DNA of 51,665 nt from Pelagibacteraceae bacterium AG-426-G09. Its GTDB lineage: Bacteria; Pseudomonadota; Alphaproteobacteria; Pelagibacterales; Pelagibacteraceae. This document shows, piece by piece, positions 47,397 through 51,665 of the stretch (positions are counted from its first letter, which is position 1; each line of letters starts with the position of its first letter). The stretch spans positions 1-51,665 of the forward strand of contig QCNR01000011.1 of the NCBI GenBank assembly GCA_003210075.1. The letters run 5' to 3'. The translations under genes were made by a program, and so were the position numbers. The notes beneath the pieces are model-generated. The model had not been told where the DNA came from. It made no database searches and was given only the letters and a program-made list of their open reading frames with translations.

Positions 47397-47845
47397 TAAA
47401 ATCTATTTTTATCTAAATATTTCTGATGATAATCTTCAGCTTTAGTATAATTTTTTACTTCCGAAACTTTTGTAGTAATTTTTGAATTAAATTTATTATT
47501 TAATTTTTCTATCTTTAATAACGAAATATTTTTTTGTTCATCATTATTATAAAATATTTCACTTCTATATTGTGTTCCTATATCGGGCCCCTGTCTATTT
47601 AATGTTGTTGGATCATGAAATTTAAAAAAGTATTCAATTATTTTCTCATAAGATATTTTTTTAGGATCGTAAGTTAATTTAACAACCTCAGCATGTTCCG
47701 TTTCTCCTGTACATACTTCTTTATAAGTTGTGTTAGACATTTTACCTCCACAATATCCCACTTCTGTTTCAACTATACCTTCAATTTCACTAAATTTTTT
47801 TTCTGGTCCCCAAAAACAACCTAACGCTAAAACAGCTATTTCCAT
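47396..47845 (-). CDS. msrA: Peptide-methionine (S)-S-oxide reductase
   Basis: Repairs oxidised methionine. The catalytic Cys is in ALGCFWGPEKKF, near residue 10, followed by GVVETEVGYCGG-like sequence (IVETEVGYCGGK), TGETEHAEVV and DPTTLNRQGPDIGTQYRSE, all conserved. The 149 residues end after AEDYHQKYLDKN without the resolving Cys tail of longer MsrA, so recycling may need thioredoxin directly. It is the first gene of the msrA-sseA-RND unit, with 34 bp to the divergent exporter gene. Confidence 0.95.
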   Translation of the reverse strand: MEIAVLALGCFWGPEKKFSEIEGIVETEVGYCGGKMSNTTYKEVCTGETEHAEVVKLTYDPKKISYEKIIEYFFKFHDPTTLNRQGPDIGTQYRSEIFYNNDEQKNISLLKIEKLNNKFNSKITTKVSEVKNYTKAEDYHQKYLDKNRF

Positions 47846-47879
47846 TGATTATTCCTCATTTTTAATTAAAGATAATATT

Positions 47880-48761
47880 ATGCTTTCCAAAAATCAATTA
47901 GGTTTTTTTTACATGTTCATATCAGTATGCGCATTCTCTTTAATGGACGTTATTGTTAAGTGGTCTGATGAATACCCAGTAGGACAAGTTTTATTTTTCA
48001 GAGGTTTTTGTGGCATGATACCTATATTGTTTCTTATTCCAAAAGATAGATTTATAGATTTTTATAAAACTGATAGACCTTTTTTGCATTTAAAAAGATG
48101 TTTTGCGGGTTTAATAGCCTTAATTTCTATATTTGTTGCACTTAGAAATCTTCCTTTAGCAACAGTTGTAAGTATTACTTTTGCCGCACCAATATTTACA
48201 ACAATTTTTTCAATATTTTTATTAAATGAAAAAGTACGTTTATATAGATGGCTAGCTGTTCTTGTAGGGTTTTTAGGTGTTATAATTATTTCTGAACCAG
48301 GATTTACATCATTAAACATATATTATCTATATCCAATAATTTTTTGTATAGGCTTGTCTTATGTTGCAATCGCGATAAGAAAATTATCTACAACTGAACC
48401 TGTGTGGTTAATTGGCTTTTTCTTTTCTTTTTCGATAATGATTTTAAGTTTTTTAACTTTTTATCAGGGCTGGATAATGCCAAGCCTGATTGATTTATCT
48501 CTATTGTCTATGATTGGAATCCTTGGGGGATTAGCAAATCTGTGGTTAACCCAATCATATAAATACTCAGAGGTTAGCTTAGTAACTCCTTTAAAATATT
48601 TAGCTTTGGTATTTGCAATAATTTTTGGATATTTTATTTGGGATGAAATTCCAACAATAAAAACATTAATCGGCGCTTTTTTAGTTATTGCTTCATCTTT
48701 TATAATCTTCAGAAGAGAAATGTATTTAAAAAAACAAGTTTCTATTACAAGACATGAGTAA
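47880..48761 (+). CDS. EamA/DMT-family transporter
   Basis: Inner-membrane drug/metabolite transporter of 293 residues with ten predicted spans in two EamA repeats. The first repeat begins LGFFYMFISVCAFSLMDVIV and contains FFRGFCGMIPILFL; the second ends EVSLVTPLKYLALVFAIIFG. The frame is open back to 47730, but that part is antisense to msrA. ATG 47880 (MLSKNQLGFF) is the natural start. Substrate cannot be told. The alkA start overlaps its end by 8 nt. Confidence 0.87.
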   Translation: MLSKNQLGFFYMFISVCAFSLMDVIVKWSDEYPVGQVLFFRGFCGMIPILFLIPKDRFIDFYKTDRPFLHLKRCFAGLIALISIFVALRNLPLATVVSITFAAPIFTTIFSIFLLNEKVRLYRWLAVLVGFLGVIIISEPGFTSLNIYYLYPIIFCIGLSYVAIAIRKLSTTEPVWLIGFFFSFSIMILSFLTFYQGWIMPSLIDLSLLSMIGILGGLANLWLTQSYKYSEVSLVTPLKYLALVFAIIFGYFIWDEIPTIKTLIGAFLVIASSFIIFRREMYLKKQVSITRHE

Positions 48762-49380
48762 TCAGCCAGCTTATTGGAATAAAGCGAAGAAATATCTTAA
48801 TAAAAAAGATAGTATAATGAAAAATTTAATAAATAAATATTCAGATGCAAATTTGACATCAAGAAAAGATGTTTTTTTCTCATTGTGTAAAAGTATCATT
48901 GGTCAACAAATCAGTGTAGCTGCGGCTAATTCAGTTTTTTTAAAATTTAAAAAAAAATGTAAAAATAAAATTAATGCAAAAACTGTTTCTAATTTAAATT
49001 TTAATCAGTTAAAGAGTTGCGGCTTAAGCCGACAAAAAGTATTAGGAATAAAAAGTTTATCAAAACAAATACTTAATAAGTCTTTTAATCCTCAATTGAT
49101 AAACACAATGAGTGATGAGGAGGCTATCAATTATTTGTCTAATTTAAAACAGATTGGAAGATGGTCAGCTGAGATGATACTGCTTTTCACTTATAATAGA
49201 TCTAATATTTGGCCTATTCAGGATATTGGCCTTTTGAGAGCAATTTCAAAAAATTACAAAAAAAAATACTTACCACCAGAAAAGTTTGTAAAATTACTAC
49301 AGAAAAGATATACACCATATTGCTCTGTCGCAACGTGGTATCTTTGGAGAAGTATCGACCCTGAACCTATTCAGTATTAA
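48754..49380 (+). CDS. alkA: DNA-3-methyladenine glycosylase II (AlkA-like, HhH-GPD)
   Basis: Base-excision repair enzyme of 208 residues that removes alkylated purines. SLCKSIIGQQISVAAANSVF is the typical first motif. The helix-hairpin-helix is LSNLKQIGRWSAEMILLF and the catalytic Asp is in IWPIQDIGLLRAI. The C-terminus has CSVATWYLWRSID. The N-terminal TBP-like domain of E. coli AlkA is absent, as in short family members. Its last 14 nt overlap the DUF1330 gene on the other strand. Confidence 0.9.
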   Translation: MSNQPAYWNKAKKYLNKKDSIMKNLINKYSDANLTSRKDVFFSLCKSIIGQQISVAAANSVFLKFKKKCKNKINAKTVSNLNFNQLKSCGLSRQKVLGIKSLSKQILNKSFNPQLINTMSDEEAINYLSNLKQIGRWSAEMILLFTYNRSNIWPIQDIGLLRAISKNYKKKYLPPEKFVKLLQKRYTPYCSVATWYLWRSIDPEPIQY

Positions 49381-49666
49381 ATCCCTCAATAACTTGCATA
49401 TGTCTTTTGGTTGTTTTTTTAGCAATGTCCCAACCAGCCTTATATTCTTTCGAATTTTTACATTCCAAAGCTTTCTGATAATTAGGAAATTCCCAAACAA
49501 CTGTTCTAATAAAATCTTCGCCCTCAAATGTTTCATGATCACCACCTCTTATAAGTGGAACTCCACCAAAGCTTTGTATAATTGGTGTAACAGTTTCAGC
49601 ATATCTTTTTAAATTTTCTTGATTTTCAACTTTATAATATAAGCTAACCCAATACCCTTTTTTCAT
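49367..49666 (-). CDS. DUF1330 family protein
   Basis: Small dimeric alpha/beta-barrel-like protein of 99 residues. KKGYWVSLYYKVENQENLKR, YAETVTPIIQSFGGVPLIRGG and RTVVWEFPNYQKALECKNS match the DUF1330 family of ferredoxin-like folds. No catalytic role is established. It lies 1 nt after the GT17 gene and probably shares its message. It is almost certainly cytoplasmic. Confidence 0.85.
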   Translation of the reverse strand: MKKGYWVSLYYKVENQENLKRYAETVTPIIQSFGGVPLIRGGDHETFEGEDFIRTVVWEFPNYQKALECKNSKEYKAGWDIAKKTTKRHMQVIEGFNTE

Positions 49667-49667
49667 A

Positions 49668-50558
49668 TCAATCTAACCATTCTTTATATTTATTTAGATT
49701 CAATTTAATCACTTCTGGTAATTTTTCTATATTGTATTTTTCAAGCTTATCACCTGATCCTATTTTATTAACAGTTTTATCAACTCTTAAATCATAAATT
49801 GCCTGTTTATTTTGCATTATCTTTTTAATACCTTTTGTATCAAGTGGTTCCAAATCAAATTCTCTGTGGTGCAAATATGACTTTAACTTAAGCTCTATTT
49901 CTTCAGCATTTTTAATGTTTGAAAAGTGCCAACCACCATTGTTTACTATATTGACGCTAATAAACTTTTTGTCTGAAAATAAAGCATCTATTCTAAAAAA
50001 TGGATACTTTCTATCCTTGATATTTCGAAGCCATTGAGCGCTAATAAAATTTTTTTTCCTGCAAGCCTTTGTCCCAGTCCATTCCATATTTGGTAATTTC
50101 AAGTTGAATTTATAGTAGAACATATCTTGTTTAAATAAGATAATTCTTTCTTTAATTTTTTTAATATCGATAATGGATAAATTTGGTATTTCATCTACAT
50201 CAGAAACCAAAATTATATCTTCATCTTTTGCAGTTTTAATACCTTCGCTTATATAATTTCTTTGACCATTTTCTCTATAAAGTGCATTCATAATGTATTT
50301 ATACGACTTTGTGCCCTCATCATCATTTTCATAAACTTCTTGAATTTTTTCTGGAATCTCGTCGTAAACTTTATAAATAATTTTATCTTTAAATTTTTCA
50401 AATTTTTTTATATCAAACTTTAAGTCACGTTTGTCACCTCTGTGAGTGAAGCAAGATTCGATTATTACAAAATAGTCAACATATTGATCTAAGTAATTTA
50501 ACCTAGTATCTAGTACTATTTCCTCATCAAAATACATGAAACAATCAAAAATTCTCAT
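49668..50558 (-). CDS. Glycosyltransferase family 17 protein
   Basis: GT-A-like glycosyltransferase of 296 residues related to the GT17 family, whose eukaryotic members add bisecting GlcNAc. RIFDCFMYFDEEIVLDTRLN and YFVIIESCFTHRG are typical of the family. The DxD-like VSDVDEIPN binds the metal and sugar nucleotide, and NNGGWHFSNI and YLHHREFD follow. There is no signal peptide or membrane span, so it acts in the cytoplasm, probably on a surface glycan precursor. I prefer ATG 50558 (MRIFDC) over TTG 50567. No other glycan genes are adjacent. Confidence 0.85.
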   Translation of the reverse strand: MRIFDCFMYFDEEIVLDTRLNYLDQYVDYFVIIESCFTHRGDKRDLKFDIKKFEKFKDKIIYKVYDEIPEKIQEVYENDDEGTKSYKYIMNALYRENGQRNYISEGIKTAKDEDIILVSDVDEIPNLSIIDIKKIKERIILFKQDMFYYKFNLKLPNMEWTGTKACRKKNFISAQWLRNIKDRKYPFFRIDALFSDKKFISVNIVNNGGWHFSNIKNAEEIELKLKSYLHHREFDLEPLDTKGIKKIMQNKQAIYDLRVDKTVNKIGSGDKLEKYNIEKLPEVIKLNLNKYKEWLD

Positions 50559-50584
50559 TATGAACAATTGTTTTAATATAATTT

Positions 50585-50613
50585 TTGAAATAAATCGAAG
50601 AATAAATTAAATA
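50585..50613 (+). promoter_or_regulatory. Possible promoter of the cytochrome c gene
   Basis: TTGAAA (50585-50590), a 17-bp spacer, then TAAATA (50608-50613). The predicted start near 50620 leaves about 5 nt before the ATG at 50625. The match is fair and the region is very AT-rich. Confidence 0.35.
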
Positions 50614-50624
50614 ATTAATATATT

Positions 50625-50936
50625 ATGAAAATAAAACTTGTCTTTTTATTAATATTAAATTTTATAGTATTTAATCAAACTTTTTCAGAAGAAATGTTTA
50701 ATCTTGGAAAAGAAGTTTTTTTAAATAAAGGAAACTGTGCAACTTGTCATTCTCTTAAAGATGCTGGTTCAGTAGCAAATGTAGGGCCAAATTTAAATGA
50801 GATTAGGCCAGATATTGGAAGAGTAATAAATTCGGTTACGAATGGAATTGGTGTAATGCCGGCTATGCTAGGAATACTTTCTGATAAAGAGATAAAAGCG
50901 GTAGCATACTACGTTTCAGAAGCTTCTATTAATTAA
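50625..50936 (+). CDS. Small periplasmic class I cytochrome c
   Basis: Electron carrier of 103 residues. The signal peptide (KIKLVFLLILNFIVFNQ) is cleaved near TFSEE. The heme-binding motif is GNCATCHSLKDAG and the Met ligand lies in GIGVMPAMLGILSDKEI. It resembles the short cytochromes that accept electrons from sulfite or alcohol dehydrogenases, but no such enzyme is adjacent. Its stop overlaps the convergent deacetylase gene by 4 nt. Confidence 0.9.
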   Translation: MKIKLVFLLILNFIVFNQTFSEEMFNLGKEVFLNKGNCATCHSLKDAGSVANVGPNLNEIRPDIGRVINSVTNGIGVMPAMLGILSDKEIKAVAYYVSEASIN

Positions 50937-51665
50937 TTTTTAATGTTGTGATTTTTTATCCAATGATTTGCAATCTCTTCTCTTTTACAGATCCAAACTT
51001 TATCTAAACTAACAATATAATTTAAAAATTTTTTTAAAGCTTGTATTCTTCCAGGTTTGCCAATTATCCTGCAATGTAAACCAACTGACATCATTTTAGG
51101 TTTATCATTTCCTTCTTTATACAATGTATCAAAACTATCTTTTAAATAATTAAAAAATTGATCACCAGAATTGAAACCTTGATTTGTTAAAAATCTCATA
51201 TCATTATTATCAAGAGTATAAGGTATCATAAGTTGTTTTTTTCCATTTCTAATTTCCCAATATGGAAGATCATCACAATACGTATCACTACAATATAAAA
51301 AATTTCCGTTTTCAATTACAAGATCTAATGTATTAGGACTACATCTACCCGTGTACCATCCAACAGGTGTCTTACCAAAAATTTTTTTAATACTACTAAT
51401 TGCTTTTTGCATATGTTTTTTTTCAATTGACTTAGAAACATTTTGATAATCAATCCATCTCCAGCCGTGAGAAGCAATTTCGTAATTAGATTTTTTCATT
51501 TCATTACAAATTTCAAGGTTTCTTTCAAGAGCCATTCCGACTCCAAATATAGTTAAAGGAAGATTATAATTTTTAAACAATTCATGTATTCTCCAAAAAC
51601 CAACTCTAGAACCATATTCATAAAGCGACTCCATATTAATATGACGTCCTTTAATCGCTTTAGCA
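50933..51665 (-). CDS. puuE: Polysaccharide deacetylase-like PuuE-type allantoinase, 5' end outside window
   Basis: NodB-fold protein, 244 residues visible; the frame stays open to the window edge. The sequence GRHINMESLYEYGSRVGFWR, then FGVGMALERNLEIC, then NYEIASHGWRWIDYQ matches the PuuE allantoinase family of purine breakdown. GWYTGRCSPNTLDL and HCRIIGKPGRIQALKKFL are also conserved. The N-terminus is missing because the gene runs off the end. If right, it hydrolyses allantoin without metal. Neighbouring purine genes are not in view, so the role remains probable rather than certain. Confidence 0.85.
   Translation of the reverse strand, partial: AKAIKGRHINMESLYEYGSRVGFWRIHELFKNYNLPLTIFGVGMALERNLEICNEMKKSNYEIASHGWRWIDYQNVSKSIEKKHMQKAISSIKKIFGKTPVGWYTGRCSPNTLDLVIENGNFLYCSDTYCDDLPYWEIRNGKKQLMIPYTLDNNDMRFLTNQGFNSGDQFFNYLKDSFDTLYKEGNDKPKMMSVGLHCRIIGKPGRIQALKKFLNYIVSLDKVWICKREEIANHWIKNHNIKN

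Noticed and set aside
47730..47879. 50-residue N-terminal extension of the EamA transporter
   Set aside because: It lies antisense to the conserved 5' end of msrA; ATG 47880 gives the normal first membrane helix.

Overview
The window is a strongly AT-rich, very tightly packed stretch of an alphaproteobacterial chromosome. It most probably comes from the SAR11 clade (Candidatus Pelagibacter or a close relative). This rests on several things seen together: AT-rich codons and A/T homopolymers, near absence of intergenic DNA (the largest gap is about 170 bp), an F1-only atpHAGDC operon behind priA, class I lysyl-tRNA synthetase, a DUF1476 ATPase-inhibitor zeta gene, a SAM-II riboswitch in front of metX, and the order rplU-rpmA-obgE-proBA-nadD-rsfS. 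The placement is inferred from gene content; no phylogeny was run. I see no tRNA, rRNA, transposon, prophage or CRISPR array, and no gene-free stretch over 300 bases.

Layout. 1-4.8 kb (+): the end of sucA, then sucB and lpdA (2-oxoglutarate dehydrogenase), then priA. 4.8-9.7 kb (+): the F1 sector of ATP synthase, with a candidate promoter. 9.6-16.1 kb (-): one long unit reading rplU-rpmA-obgE-proB-proA-nadD-rsfS-ctpA-rppH. 16.2-18.7 kb (-): metX-metW-gloB under a SAM-II riboswitch. 18.8-20.8 kb (+): hisC-tyrC (aromatic amino acids). 20.8-24.4 kb (-): trkH, an AmpG-like muropeptide permease and an NlpC/P60 endopeptidase. 24.5-28 kb (+): lysK, pyrD, rpmB and a queuosine-precursor transporter. 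28-31 kb (-): a polyamine operon (ornithine-type decarboxylase, deoxyhypusine-synthase-like protein, agmatinase-family ureohydrolase) behind a leader carrying a strong intrinsic terminator. 31.2-40 kb, mostly +: regA, bioY (-), polA, chvI and a headless chvG kinase, ahcY, tsaE, a frameshifted amgK, murU. 40-42.5 kb: gpmA (-), a VanZ-like membrane protein, the ATPase zeta inhibitor, a secreted nuclease and a lytic-transglycosylase-like lipoprotein. 42.5-47.8 kb (-): msrA-sseA-RND adaptor-RND pump. 47.9-51.7 kb: an EamA exporter, an AlkA-type glycosylase, a DUF1330 protein, a GT17 glycosyltransferase, a small cytochrome c and a truncated PuuE-like deacetylase.

How the genes work together. Energy metabolism is represented by 2-OGDH, F1 and the zeta inhibitor. 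The methyl cycle is represented by metX/metW and ahcY. AmpG, NlpC/P60, AmgK, MurU and the SLT lipoprotein look like a scattered peptidoglycan turnover and recycling set.

Points most worth checking: (1) the chvI/chvG junction, where sequence is missing so that ChvI loses its C-terminal wing and ChvG its membrane sensor; (2) amgK, split by a frameshift in an A-rich tract; (3) the leader of the decarboxylase operon, which has a terminator hairpin before the gene and an overlapping 23-codon ORF; (4) the metX SAM-II leader, whose A/U/A tracts could form a switch at the start codon; (5) all eight convergent gene pairs overlap or abut, leaving no room for separate terminators.
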